A DNA stretch of 64,000 nt, taken from Planctomycetota bacterium. Lineage in GTDB: Bacteria > Planctomycetota > Phycisphaerae > UBA1845 > UTPLA1. This document shows, in pieces, positions 1-8,774 of the stretch (its first letter is position 1; every line of letters begins with the position of its first letter). The stretch is from contig JAATGM010000051.1 of assembly GCA_015654675.1 (NCBI GenBank), forward strand, positions 278,496 to 342,495. Direction: 5' to 3'. The notes beneath the pieces were generated by a model. That model did not search any database, was not told where the DNA came from, and worked only from the letters and a program-made list of their open reading frames with translations. The translations under genes and the position numbers were made by a program.

Positions 1-893
1 CCATGTTCTCGCTGGCCGTCGAGCCCAAGGCTCGCGGCGACGAAGGCAAAATCGCCGACGCCCTCCGCCGCCTGCACGACATCGATCCCTGCTTCCGCTC
101 GCGACAGGACCCACAGACGCACGAGCTGGTCATCTCCGGCGTGGGAGACCTGCATCTCCGCATCATGCTGAGCAAGATGCATCGCTCGAATAAGATTGAC
201 GTCAACACCAAGCCGCCCAAGATTCCCTATCGCGAAACCATCAGCAGCAAGGCCGACGGCCACTACCGCCACAAGAAACAGTCCGGCGGCGCCGGCCAGT
301 TCGGCGAGGTCTTTCTCACCGTCTCGCCGCTGCAGCGCGGCGCCGAGCCGCCCCTCGAATGGGCCTGGGACATCTTCGGCGGCTCGATCCCCGGCCAGTT
401 CGAAAGCGCCATCAAGAAGGGTTGCACCGAGCTGATGGAGCAGGGCGCCCTCGCCGGCTTCCCGCTTCAGGACGTGAAGGTGTCCATCACCGATGGTAAA
501 CACCACCCGGTCGACTCGAAGGAAGTCGCCTTCAAGATCGCCGGAAAGTTCGCCTTCCGCGACGCGATTCTGAAAGCCCACCCCGTCCTGCTCGAGCCGA
601 TCGTCAACATCGAAGTGACCGTCCCCACCGAAAACGTCGGCGACGTCACTGGCGACATCGCCTCGCGCCGCGGCCGCCCGCAGGGCCAAGACATGCTCCC
701 CGGCAACATGGCCGTCATAAAAGCCCAGGCCCCGCTCGCCAAAATGGCCGACTACCACTCTCGCCTCAGCAGCATCAGCGGCGGCAAGGGCAGCTTCGCG
801 ATGGAACTAAGCCACTACGAACCCGTCCCCTCCCACGAAGCCGGCGCCATCATCGCCCAATACAAACCGCATAAGGGCGAAGACGAGGAATAG
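1..893 (+). CDS. fusA: Elongation factor G family protein, C-terminal part (5' end outside window)
   Basis: The reading frame is open from the first base of the window and stops at 891-893, so only about the last 297 residues are present. They match EF-G domains III to V. Domain III is recognised by DPQTHELVISGVGDLHLRIM, domain IV by PYRETI and QSGGAGQFGEV followed by GGSIPGQFESAIKKG, and domain V by EPIVNIEVTVPTENVGDVTGDI and SRRGR. EF-G is the GTPase that drives ribosome translocation and helps recycle ribosomes. The DGKHHPVDSKEVAF segment resembles the EF-G-like paralogues (FusA2 type) as well as classical EF-G, so it may be a second EF-G copy. The GTPase domain is outside the window and cannot be checked. 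The downstream genes are on the other strand. Confidence 0.9.
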   Translation, partial: MFSLAVEPKARGDEGKIADALRRLHDIDPCFRSRQDPQTHELVISGVGDLHLRIMLSKMHRSNKIDVNTKPPKIPYRETISSKADGHYRHKKQSGGAGQFGEVFLTVSPLQRGAEPPLEWAWDIFGGSIPGQFESAIKKGCTELMEQGALAGFPLQDVKVSITDGKHHPVDSKEVAFKIAGKFAFRDAILKAHPVLLEPIVNIEVTVPTENVGDVTGDIASRRGRPQGQDMLPGNMAVIKAQAPLAKMADYHSRLSSISGGKGSFAMELSHYEPVPSHEAGAIIAQYKPHKGEDEE

Positions 894-925
894 CGATTTC
901 GGAAATGTAGTGGCGGTGGGAGGAC

Positions 926-1171
926 TTACTCCGCGTCGTCCCTCGCGGCGCGAATTGCGTCGATCGCTTTCGGATCAAAGTAAGTCTCGCCGCAGTTCGA
1001 GCAGTGGTCGGCGTAGACATACACGCGTGCGCCGCCTCGAAGCCGCAAGGGGGTCTTCGCACGCGAGACGCGTTGCGATCCACACACCGTGCAGGTCTTC
1101 ACGGGGCAAAGCTCAATCGGGGTATCGCGACGCCTTCGCTGAGATGAAGAAGTAGTAGACTTCCTCGCCAT
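926..1171 (-). CDS. YgiT/MqsA-type zinc-finger antitoxin-like protein
   Basis: A short protein with two CxxC pairs (CTVC near residues 27-30 and CSNC near 57-60), a spacing typical of YgiT/MqsA-type zinc-finger antitoxins. The tail FDPKAIDAIR resembles the helix that follows the second pair in that family, but no separate DNA-binding HTH domain is present. The ATG at 1171 gives 81 residues and overlaps the upstream DUF4258 gene by 59 bases. A GTG at 1102 would give a compact 58-residue protein beginning just before the first CxxC and 10 bases after the upstream stop, and is equally plausible. Downstream of a DUF4258 gene, the usual reading is the antitoxin half of a toxin-antitoxin pair. The function is inferred from family and neighbour only. 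Confidence 0.7.
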   Translation of the reverse strand: MARKSTTSSSQRRRRDTPIELCPVKTCTVCGSQRVSRAKTPLRLRGGARVYVYADHCSNCGETYFDPKAIDAIRAARDDAE

Positions 1172-1427
1172 CTTCGCGCGCAATTTTGCCCTTGGTATAG
1201 AGGAGTTCGCCACTGAAGCTGTAGCTCTCGATGACATAGAGGATTTCCGCTTCTCGCCCGGGCCGTCGCTGAGCCCGGAGTCGTTTTCCGATTCGCTTCG
1301 CATTCAGAACCGCTTCCAAGGCGTCCTCGGGTTCAAGCAAGTCCTGCTCAAGTTCCGCCAGCGCCTTGTACGAAAACCGGTACCGGCGTCGAACGATCAG
1401 CCGCTTGATCTGCGCGAGGGCGTCCAT
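1113..1427 (-). CDS. DUF4258-type small protein, putative toxin of a TA pair
   Basis: A 104-residue basic protein starting at the ATG at 1427 ([10 protein letters not shown]). The pattern of an early Y/F-S-x-K-A-L motif ([12 protein letters not shown]), an acidic helix ([13 protein letters not shown]), and a late strand ELLYTKGKI followed by YYFFISAK fits the DUF4258 family. This is a RelE/BrnT-like small fold often encoded directly upstream of a YgiT zinc-finger antitoxin. Here the next gene downstream overlaps it and carries two CxxC motifs, which supports a coupled toxin-antitoxin transcript. The pair lies between the EF-G gene and uvrA and is divergent from uvrA. The longer frame extending to 1862 runs antisense through uvrA and is rejected as the real start. 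Whether it is toxic, and by what activity, cannot be read from the sequence. Confidence 0.7.
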   Translation of the reverse strand: MDALAQIKRLIVRRRYRFSYKALAELEQDLLEPEDALEAVLNAKRIGKRLRAQRRPGREAEILYVIESYSFSGELLYTKGKIAREDGEEVYYFFISAKASRYPD

Positions 1428-1574
1428 GCCATTTCCATTATACCTCGCATCGGAAGCGTCAGCCGCCGGCGAGCCCCGCCTTCTTGAAAGCGCACCTCCC
1501 CGCGCGGTATCCTGAACCGTTTGCCTACGTCGCAAAATCGCACTTGCGGCGCGGCAATCGGGGATTCGCCGTCC

Positions 1575-4442
1575 ATGCCCCCAAAACCCCCATCCGGCCC
1601 CAAGCCCATCGCCGTCCGCGGCGCGCGCCAGCACAACCTTAAGAACATCTCGCTCGACATCCCGCGCGACCAACTCGTCGTCGTCACCGGCCTCTCCGGG
1701 TCCGGCAAAAGCTCGCTCGCCTTCGACACCATCTACGCCGAAGGCCGCCGCCTTTTTGTCGAATCGCTCTCGGCCTACGCCCGCCTCTTCCTCGAACAAC
1801 TCAGCAAGCCCGACGTCGACGAAATCGACGGCCTCCCGCCGACCATCGCCATCGAACAGCACGCCACGGGCGGCAACCCGCGATCAACCGTCGCCACCAC
1901 CACCGAAATCTACGACTACGTCCGCCTGCTCTTCGCCCGTGTGGGCACGCCGCACTGTCCCAACTGCAACCGCCCGATCTCGCGCCAAACCACCACGCAG
2001 GTTGTCGACGCCGTCCTCGCCCTCCCCGAGCAGGCGCGTATCCTGATCCTCGCCCCACTCGTCCGCGGCCGCACCGGCGAACATCGCGACGTCTTCGCCC
2101 GCGTCCTCCGTGAGGGCTTCGTCCGCGCCCGCGTCGATGGCGAAATCATCGAAGCCAAGCAGATCCCCGCGCTCGCCCCGCGAAAAAAACACACGATCGA
2201 AGCCGTCGTCGACCGCATCATCCTCAAGCCCGACCTCCGCACCCGCCTTGTCGAGTCAATCGAAACCAGCTTCCGCCTCTCCGACGGCCTCGTCATCATC
2301 GCCCACCAGGACAAGGCCGATGGCCCCTGGCACGACACGCTCTACTCCTCGCGCTACGCCTGCCCGAAGTGCGACTTCTCGCTGCCCGAGCTAGAACCGC
2401 GCCTCTTCTCCTTCAATTCGCCTTACGGCGCCTGCGAAAAATGCAGCGGCCTCGGCATCGTCCTCGAGTTTGATGCCGAGCTGATCGTTCCCGACCCCAA
2501 GCTCACCCTCGACCTCGGCGCGATCGACCCGTGGCGGCGCGGCGGCCGCCAGATGAACGCCATCTACGCCAAGCTCCTGCGCGAGTTCTGCGAGCTGGCC
2601 GGCGTTTCGCCCTCGACGCCCTTCGCCTCGCTCCCCGAAGACACGCGCCGCATCCTCATCCACGGCACCACCGAGGCCGACGTCACCGCCCTCGGCTGGC
2701 AATTCGAAGGCGCCATCCCAAACCTCGAACGCCGATTCAAGACCACCGACAGCGAACTTGTGAAACACCGCCTCCACAACTACCTCACCGAGCGTCCCTG
2801 CGAGACGTGCGACGGCGCGCGCCTCCGCCCCGAGGCACTCGCCGTCCGCATCGGCGACCAGAACATCCACAATCTCACCAGCATGAGCATCGCCGCTGCG
2901 GCCGCCGCCTTCGCCGCGCTGCCGCTGGATCCCGAGCACCGCACCATCGCCGAGCCAATCTTGAAGGGCATCCGCCAGCGTCTCCAATTCCTGCTCGACG
3001 TCGGCCTCGGCTACCTCACCCTCGACCGCACCAGCGGCACGCTCTCCGGCGGCGAGGCCCAGCGCATCCGCCTCGCCACCCAGGTCGGCTCCGGCCTCGT
3101 CGGCGTCTGCTATGTCCTCGACGAGCCCACCATCGGCCTCCACCAGCGCGACAACGACAAGCTCATCGCCACCCTCCGCCGCCTCCGCGACCTGGGCAAC
3201 ACCGTCCTCGTCGTCGAGCACGACGAAGACGTCATCCGCGCCGCCGATCACATCATCGACATCGGCCCGGGCGCCGGCGCCGGCGGCGGCGAGTTGATCT
3301 ATGCCGGCGACCTGGCCGGCCTGCTCAAGTCGCAGGAATCCATCACCGCCCGCTACCTCCGCAACGACGCGTCGGTCGAAATGCCCGCCCGCCGCCGCCG
3401 CGCCAACGGCAAGACTCACATCCAGGTGCTCAACGCCCGCGAGAACAATCTGAAGGGCATCAACGTCTCGTTTCCCCTCGGCGTCTTCTGCTGCGTCACC
3501 GGCGTCTCCGGCTCCGGCAAGTCCACCCTCGTCTCGCAGATCCTCCTCCGCGCCGTCCAGCGCCGCCTCGGCGTCGGCAAGGAGCGCCCCGGCGCACACG
3601 ACCGCGTCGTCGGCGCGTCGCGCGTCGACAAGATCATCGAAATCGACCAAAGCCCCATCGGCCGCACCCAGCGCAGCAACCCCGCCACCTACACCGGCCT
3701 CTTCGACCTCATTCGCGACCTCTACGCCAAAACGCGCGAAGCCAAGGTCCGCGGCTACGACGCCGGCCGCTTCAGCTTCAATGTGAAAGGCGGCCGCTGC
3801 GAGGCCTGCCAGGGCCAGGGCCTCAAGCGCATCGAAATGCATTTCCTACCCGACATTTTCGTCCCTTGTCAGGAGTGCCACGGCACGCGCTACAGCCGCG
3901 AGACCCTCGAAATCCGTTACCGCGGCAAGTCCATCGCCGACGTCCTCGACATGCGCGCCGAGGAAGCCGCCCCGTTCTTCGAAAACTTCTCCGAAATTCG
4001 CCGCCTGCTAGACGTCCTCTGCGACGTCGGCCTCGGCTACATCACCCTCGGCCAGGCCTCATCCACGCTCTCCGGCGGCGAAGCCCAACGAGTCAAACTA
4101 GCCGCCGAACTAGGCCGCGCCCCGGCAGCCCACACGCTCTACGTCCTCGATGAACCAACCACGGGCCTCCATTTCGCCGACATCCACAAACTGCTAAACG
4201 TGCTCAACCGCCTCTGCGACCTCGGCCACACGATTCTCGTCATCGAACACAATCTCGACGTCATCGCCCAGGCCGACTGGGTCATCGACCTCGGCCCCGA
4301 AGGCGGCGATGCCGGCGGCGAAGTAGTGGTGGAAGGCACCCCCGAGCAGGTCGCCGCCCATCCAACCAGCCACACCGGCCGCTATCTGCGGACAAAACTG
4401 CAAGCCACCTCGAACGGCCGTCGCAAACTCCGCGCGAGCTAG
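1575..4442 (+). CDS. uvrA: Excinuclease ABC subunit UvrA
   Basis: UvrA is the damage-sensing ATPase of nucleotide excision repair; it loads UvrB onto lesions. The protein has 955 residues from the ATG at 1575, close to the family length of about 940; an upstream TTG at 1521 is a weaker alternative. It contains two ABC ATPase modules. Walker A motifs are GLSGSGKSS (about residues 39-47) and [12 protein letters not shown] signatures are [12 protein letters not shown] and [12 protein letters not shown], with matching Walker B segments [11 protein letters not shown] and [11 protein letters not shown]. Zinc-binding CxxC pairs are visible in CPKC...CEKC and CEACQGQG...CQECHG, the latter being the classical C-terminal zinc finger needed for damage recognition. 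The partner gene uvrB lies 45 kb away at 49561. The codons strongly prefer C in third position. Confidence 0.97.
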   Translation: MPPKPPSGPKPIAVRGARQHNLKNISLDIPRDQLVVVTGLSGSGKSSLAFDTIYAEGRRLFVESLSAYARLFLEQLSKPDVDEIDGLPPTIAIEQHATGGNPRSTVATTTEIYDYVRLLFARVGTPHCPNCNRPISRQTTTQVVDAVLALPEQARILILAPLVRGRTGEHRDVFARVLREGFVRARVDGEIIEAKQIPALAPRKKHTIEAVVDRIILKPDLRTRLVESIETSFRLSDGLVIIAHQDKADGPWHDTLYSSRYACPKCDFSLPELEPRLFSFNSPYGACEKCSGLGIVLEFDAELIVPDPKLTLDLGAIDPWRRGGRQMNAIYAKLLREFCELAGVSPSTPFASLPEDTRRILIHGTTEADVTALGWQFEGAIPNLERRFKTTDSELVKHRLHNYLTERPCETCDGARLRPEALAVRIGDQNIHNLTSMSIAAAAAAFAALPLDPEHRTIAEPILKGIRQRLQFLLDVGLGYLTLDRTSGTLSGGEAQRIRLATQVGSGLVGVCYVLDEPTIGLHQRDNDKLIATLRRLRDLGNTVLVVEHDEDVIRAADHIIDIGPGAGAGGGELIYAGDLAGLLKSQESITARYLRNDASVEMPARRRRANGKTHIQVLNARENNLKGINVSFPLGVFCCVTGVSGSGKSTLVSQILLRAVQRRLGVGKERPGAHDRVVGASRVDKIIEIDQSPIGRTQRSNPATYTGLFDLIRDLYAKTREAKVRGYDAGRFSFNVKGGRCEACQGQGLKRIEMHFLPDIFVPCQECHGTRYSRETLEIRYRGKSIADVLDMRAEEAAPFFENFSEIRRLLDVLCDVGLGYITLGQASSTLSGGEAQRVKLAAELGRAPAAHTLYVLDEPTTGLHFADIHKLLNVLNRLCDLGHTILVIEHNLDVIAQADWVIDLGPEGGDAGGEVVVEGTPEQVAAHPTSHTGRYLRTKLQATSNGRRKLRAS

Positions 4443-4525
4443 TTGAGCTGCTCAATTGCTCGGTTGCCGTGATGGCGCTCGGTATCCAAGTCCAAGCGCT
4501 GAGCGCTTATGATCAGTTTGTATAG

Positions 4526-4951
4526 ATGAAAAGTCCTGGACAAATAGGGCGGCGCGCTAATCTTAAGCGGTTGGCTGTTGCCGCGATGAGTTTCGCGGTG
4601 CCGGCCCTCTTCGTAGCATCGCTCGCTTCGAGCGTCCTGCGGCCGAGTCGCCCCATGTTTGCCGGCACGGTGCCGCTGGCGTTCGCGGGCGTGATCGCTA
4701 CTCTAAACCTCTATCTCTCCTTTATTCGCCCGCGACTTTATTACCGACGCATACGTTCCATGGACGGGTATCGAAACGTCTCGGGCATTCCGATGGTAAG
4801 CTGGCTGGGCCTCATCGCCGCGCTCGTGGTCGGATGGGGTGCATCCGGCACCTCGCTGCTGGGATTACTGTTCTGCTTTCTAGACACAGGTGGACCCGTT
4901 TGGTTCGTGATTTGGACATGGCGCGACCGATCGCTCTGGGACAGTGGCTAG
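4526..4951 (+). CDS. Small membrane protein of unknown function
   Basis: A 141-residue protein with a basic N-terminus (KSPGQIGRRANLKR) and about four predicted hydrophobic segments: SFAVPALFVASLASSVL, TVPLAFAGVIATLNLYLSFI, a segment around WLGLIAALVVGWGAS, and LLGLLFCFLDTGGPVWFVIW. It is probably an inner-membrane protein. I do not recognise a family. It lies 84 bases after uvrA on the same strand, but the gap and the different character suggest a separate unit. Its end runs directly into a decayed copy of the DUF4350-like gene's 3' end on the opposite strand (from 4959), so this spot has been rearranged. Confidence 0.6.
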   Translation: MKSPGQIGRRANLKRLAVAAMSFAVPALFVASLASSVLRPSRPMFAGTVPLAFAGVIATLNLYLSFIRPRLYYRRIRSMDGYRNVSGIPMVSWLGLIAALVVGWGASGTSLLGLLFCFLDTGGPVWFVIWTWRDRSLWDSG

Positions 4952-4958
4952 CGACTTG

Positions 4959-5100
4959 CTATTCGGCCAGCCACCTCACCACCCCCAGTTGCAAACTGCG
5001 GATAATCATTCCCCGCGGGCATTCATCCCAAACATCCGCCCGCTATTCGCATCAATCTGCGCAGTCAACATCGCCGCCGCAAGTTCGCGCACCGCGCCTT
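4959..5100 (-). pseudogene. Decayed copy of the 3' end of the DUF4350-like gene at 8775
   Basis: Read on the minus strand, this stretch encodes AAMLTAQIDANSGR followed by FGMN, almost identical to the C-terminus of the protein encoded at 8775-9737 (which has AAMLTAQIDANSGRKFGMN). Downstream the frame breaks. An in-frame stop follows the Gly-Glu after FGMNAR, and the final VVRWL reappears only after a frame shift, ending at a stop at 4959-4961. Similarity fades above about 5100. It is therefore a truncated, frameshifted relic of a paralogue, sitting between the small membrane gene and the sulfatase. Near-identity is clear at the nucleotide level, for example attcatcccaaac and gcatcaatctgcgc in both places. 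Confidence 0.75.
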
Positions 5101-5166
5101 GTCACAAATCGCCGATGCTAGCTAGACTAACCGTGCAGTTGCCGCCATCGATGTCGCCTATTTGTT

Positions 5167-5173
5167 CAAGGAA
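5167..5173 (+). promoter_or_regulatory. Shine-Dalgarno site supporting the GTG start of the sulfatase
   Basis: AAGGAAG lies 10 bases before the GTG at 5184. No comparable purine run precedes the alternative ATG at 5151 or the longer in-frame start at 4944, and starting at 5184 puts the signal peptide at the true N-terminus. Confidence 0.5.
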
Positions 5174-5183
5174 GAACCAAACT

Positions 5184-7334
5184 GTGACACCCAACGCTTT
5201 CAGTCGCCCCAGGACCCGCCTCCTCGCCTTCGCTTTGCTCGCCGTCGTCTGCCTCGGCAACTCGTGCAACGTCCCGCCTCCGCCCGGCCAGCCGCCCAAC
5301 ATCCTCTTCATCATTCTTGACGACGTCGGCATCGACCAGCTCGGCATCTTCAATCCCGCCGCGCCGAACCCGCCGTCCACGCCCAATATCAACGCCGTCG
5401 CCGCCGCCGGAGTGAAGTTCAACAACTGCTACATGATGCCCGAGTGCTCTCCGAGCCGCGTCTGCTTCTTCACCGGCCGCTGGCCGCTCCGCACCGGTGT
5501 GACCGCCGCCTTCACCGACGCCGACCTCGCCGCCGCCCAGTGTTCGCACTACGAATCCACGACGCCCCAGATTCTGCACAACGCCAACTACACCTCCGCG
5601 CTGGTCGGCAAATTCCACGTCGCCGGACCAACGAACAACCCCGACGGCTACGGCGCTCCCGCCGCGCTCGGATGGGACTACTACAACGGCATCATGCAGG
5701 GCGCGCCACCTTTCATCGACCCCTCGCTCGGCGGCCAGTACACGACCGACACGAAGAAATACTGCTGGGGTTTCCCCTTCAACGATCTGCGCGGCGCCGG
5801 TTGGTTCATGACGCCTCTGGGATCAGTCCGCTGCCGCGACAACTTCGGTCGCGGTTACACGGGTCAGGAAATCGCCTCACTTGGAGGCATCGCCGCCCTC
5901 AAATCCAACGGAGATTTTGCCGCGACCTGCGCCGAGGCCGCCACGCCCGCCGACTTCACCGTCAACAGCGGTTACAACGGCTACTACTCCATGCCCAACG
6001 TCATTAACGAGAACGGCCAGATCCGGCAATCGACCTCGCGCGGCTACGCAATCTCGCTCCAGACCGACGCCATGATCGACTGGATCAAGCGCCAGTCCTG
6101 CGGCATCGGCCGGCCGGCCCCCTGGATGGCCACCATGAGCTACAGCGCCATCCACACGCCATATCAGCCGCCGCCCGCCGAGCTTTGGCCGGACGGTTTC
6201 GTCTGGCCCAGCGACGTGCCGATGAACGAGTCGACAAACTCTCAGACCATTCGCGTGGTCAGCAGTCTGATGGTCTCCGCCATGGACAAGGAGATCGGCC
6301 GCCTGCTCTGCTCGACCGGCCTCGCCACGCGCGGCCCCGACGGCCAGCTTCAGTACGACCCGCAGGCAAGCAACACCATGGTCGTGATCGTCGGTGACAA
6401 TGGCACCTATTACCCCAGCGTCGAGGCGCCTTACGATCCCCTCCGCTCCAAGGGCACTTGCTACCAGACCGGAACGCTGGCCCCGCTAATCGTCGCCGGC
6501 CCGCTCGTCGCGCAGCCCGGCCGCACCGTCCCGCACATGGTCAACGGCGCCGATCTCTTCCAGCTCTGGGGCGATATCGCCGGAGTCGATGTCCGCGCCG
6601 CCGTGCCCGCATCGCACGAACTCGACTGCCAGCCGATGCTGGCCTACCTCACCGACCCGAATCAGCCCGCCATCCGCCAGCGCAACTTCGAACAGGTCGG
6701 TAGCGGCGTGAAATCTCCCGCGACCCAGGAGCTGCTCGGGCCGTGCATCCTCAGCGTCGGCCCAGCTTACATCTGCACCGATCAGCTTTTTGACAGCGAG
6801 AGTCTCTGCACGGCCGAGGGTGGCAAGTGGTATGGCCCGACCTCCGGCGCGCCGGCTCAGTATGCCACGTGCTGCGACGTGCCGACCGACCTCTATCCCG
6901 GAATGACCATCGAGCCGATATCGTCGATGGCGATCCGAAATCATCGGTACAAGCTCATCCAGTTCGATCGCGAGTCGTGCGATACCCACGGCAAATACGA
7001 GTTCTACGACCTCTCGCAGGGTCTCGACACGGCCGACATGAATCTGCTCGAGTGTTGCATGCCGCTCAACTCCGACCAGCAGGCCAACTACGACGCGCTG
7101 CTCGACGAGATGAACCAGCTCGTCGCCTCGGAGCCGGCGTGCTACGCCGACGGCAACCTCGACAAACAGATCAATCAGGCCGACATCGATGGCGTGAACA
7201 CCTACATGGGCCAGGAAAGCTGGTTCGACGTCAACCACGACGGCTACACCGACCAGAACGACCTCGACTGCATCACCGCGAACCAGGGCGCAGACTGCCT
7301 CGCCGGAAACTCCGGGTCGCAGTGCTCGCCCTGA
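5184..7334 (+). CDS. Secreted sulfatase (formylglycine type) with C-terminal dockerin-like repeats
   Basis: From the GTG at 5184 the protein has 716 residues. It begins with a basic n-region (SRPRTR) and a hydrophobic stretch LLAFALLAVVCL ending in GNSC, so it is exported. The sulfatase core shows the metal-binding LDD of FIILDDVGIDQ (about residues 42-51) and the formylglycine motif CSPSR (88-92), in which Cys is normally converted to the catalytic formylglycine. VVIVGDNGTYY is a second metal-binding segment. The extreme C-terminus holds two calcium-loop-like repeats (DGNLDKQINQADIDG and DVNHDGYTDQNDLD), a dockerin-like module. Planctomycetes encode many sulfatases against sulfated polysaccharides; the substrate here cannot be told. 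ATG at 5151 is an alternative start. Confidence 0.85.
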   Translation: MTPNAFSRPRTRLLAFALLAVVCLGNSCNVPPPPGQPPNILFIILDDVGIDQLGIFNPAAPNPPSTPNINAVAAAGVKFNNCYMMPECSPSRVCFFTGRWPLRTGVTAAFTDADLAAAQCSHYESTTPQILHNANYTSALVGKFHVAGPTNNPDGYGAPAALGWDYYNGIMQGAPPFIDPSLGGQYTTDTKKYCWGFPFNDLRGAGWFMTPLGSVRCRDNFGRGYTGQEIASLGGIAALKSNGDFAATCAEAATPADFTVNSGYNGYYSMPNVINENGQIRQSTSRGYAISLQTDAMIDWIKRQSCGIGRPAPWMATMSYSAIHTPYQPPPAELWPDGFVWPSDVPMNESTNSQTIRVVSSLMVSAMDKEIGRLLCSTGLATRGPDGQLQYDPQASNTMVVIVGDNGTYYPSVEAPYDPLRSKGTCYQTGTLAPLIVAGPLVAQPGRTVPHMVNGADLFQLWGDIAGVDVRAAVPASHELDCQPMLAYLTDPNQPAIRQRNFEQVGSGVKSPATQELLGPCILSVGPAYICTDQLFDSESLCTAEGGKWYGPTSGAPAQYATCCDVPTDLYPGMTIEPISSMAIRNHRYKLIQFDRESCDTHGKYEFYDLSQGLDTADMNLLECCMPLNSDQQANYDALLDEMNQLVASEPACYADGNLDKQINQADIDGVNTYMGQESWFDVNHDGYTDQNDLDCITANQGADCLAGNSGSQCSP

Positions 7335-7367
7335 TCGGCGCAGCGGGTCGGACCGCCGAGTTCTCGC

Positions 7368-8399
7368 TTACGATCGAGTGGGCTGCACCACTAGCACCAT
7401 GAACGTCCCCGGCTTTGGCTTCGGCCGGCCGCGCTCATCTTTGTCTTGCCCAAGCTCTGCCGTCGGCAGATAGATCAGGTGCGTCTTCGGATCGACATCC
7501 ATCGTCTTCGCCCCCGGCCGCGTCTGAAGCGTCTGCACCACCGTGAACTTCCCCGGCGAGGTCTCGCGCGCCGCCGTCAGCGTCCCATCGCGGCAACTTG
7601 CCAGCGCATAGCCGTTGTCAAATCGCACCGCATCGCAGCCCTGCCCGATTGGCACATCCGCGAGCACCTTCCCGTCATCCGCGTTCATGACCAGCAGCTT
7701 GGCGGGATTCCGGCAGCCCACAAACAACCGCCGCTTCTCGCGATCCATCGCCATGCCGACCGGCGCCCCGCCCGGGGCCGTCGGCCAGCGGTTCACCACT
7801 TTCATCATCTTCGTATCCACGACCACCACCTGGTCCTTGTCCTCCAGGTTCACGAAGACTTTTCCCTTGCCATCGGCGACCAGCGCCTCCGGCTTGCCGC
7901 CCAGCGCCACGGGCGCATCGGCTTTGCCGGTCTTCGGGTCGACGTCCGGCGATATCGGCACAACCGCCGCCGCATCGCCGCACGACACCAGCACCTTGCC
8001 GCTGGCCGGGTCAAAAATGATCGCATCGGCGTCGTCGGCTGCTTTCACCGTGCCCAGTGCCTTGTTTGTCTTCAGGTCAAAGATCGTGACCGAGCCATCC
8101 TTCCCATCCGATATGAACCCGCGCCCAACGCTCGGCACCAGCGCCACGCCATGATTCCGCTGTTGCCCCGGCAGATCGGCCACCACTTTGCCGGTCGTGG
8201 CGTCGAGCACCATCGTATGCGTCGTCCGCGGCACATAGAGCAGATGGCGCTCCGGGTCCACGGTGATGTAATCCCACCCGCCCTCGCCGCCGACTTGCAG
8301 TGTCATCGCAACCTGAAAAGCCCCAGCCGCCGAAGCCCCCGGCTCCGCCTGCGCGAGCGAAGCAGCAAACATGGCGACCCAGATTACGTTCGTACCCAT
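7368..8399 (-). CDS. Secreted YncE-like beta-propeller protein (YVTN family)
   Basis: A 343-residue protein with a signal peptide (VIWVAMFAASLAQA) followed by repeated blades: WDYITVDPERHLLYVPR, TMVLDATTGKVVADLPG, GRGFISDGKDGSVTIFDLKT, and KVFVNLEDKDQVVVVDTKMMKVVNRW. This is the pattern of YncE/YVTN seven-bladed propellers, which act in the periplasm or outside as binding scaffolds; some relatives bind DNA or pyrroloquinoline-type partners. The repeats D-x-x-T-x-K-V and V-x-x-R-W are the usual YVTN-like blade edges. The gene is convergent with the sulfatase, with stops 33 bases apart. No enzymatic residues can be proposed. Confidence 0.8.
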   Translation of the reverse strand: MGTNVIWVAMFAASLAQAEPGASAAGAFQVAMTLQVGGEGGWDYITVDPERHLLYVPRTTHTMVLDATTGKVVADLPGQQRNHGVALVPSVGRGFISDGKDGSVTIFDLKTNKALGTVKAADDADAIIFDPASGKVLVSCGDAAAVVPISPDVDPKTGKADAPVALGGKPEALVADGKGKVFVNLEDKDQVVVVDTKMMKVVNRWPTAPGGAPVGMAMDREKRRLFVGCRNPAKLLVMNADDGKVLADVPIGQGCDAVRFDNGYALASCRDGTLTAARETSPGKFTVVQTLQTRPGAKTMDVDPKTHLIYLPTAELGQDKDERGRPKPKPGTFMVLVVQPTRS

Positions 8400-8774
8400 G
8401 GCGTTCTCCTTCGATGTCGATGTTCGGAAATCTTGATGAGTCGACTATGCTCACCAGCCCCGGCGCATGCAACGCAATTTGAGTTCTGAGTGACGCGAAC
8501 GCCTCGATTCTTTCGTGAAAGCCCGCCCCCGCGACCCTGCAACATTTGCCGAATTAGAGCCACAAACGGCCAAACTGGAGCATTTCGGCTCACGGCACTA
8601 AGACGCAAAGCGCTGACATGACAAATGCGTAACCCGGGCGCTCATCGCGAGATTGACCCGCGGTCAACAGGTTCTTGGCGTTTTCGGAATTGCAATTGCT
8701 AATTGACGCCGAACTTCGCTGGAGATGGTGAGGTGTGTTTCGTGACGCCGCGGGTCGCGCCGCGTCGCCGTTTT
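8400..8774. other. Intergenic region without a recognisable gene
   Basis: A 375-base gap between two leftward genes. It holds a small palindrome TTGACC-CGC-GGTCAA at 8653-8667 and AATTGCAATT at 8688-8697, but no terminator with a T-run and no convincing ORF. It should contain the promoter of the YncE-like gene. Nothing else is seen. Confidence 0.4.

Noticed and set aside
2391..3842. A 483-codon open frame on the minus strand inside uvrA
   Set aside because: It is antisense to a certain gene, is composed almost only of Ala, Gly, Asp, Glu and Val, and reflects the C-ending codons of uvrA in a GC-rich genome.
2531..4153. A 540-codon open frame on the plus strand inside uvrA
   Set aside because: It is in a different frame from uvrA and is dominated by Arg, Pro and His, which is the usual shadow pattern.
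8653..8697. Small palindromes TTGACC-CGC-GGTCAA and AATTGCAATT as operators
   Set aside because: They are about 250-300 bases from the nearest gene start, are short, and are not repeated elsewhere in the window.
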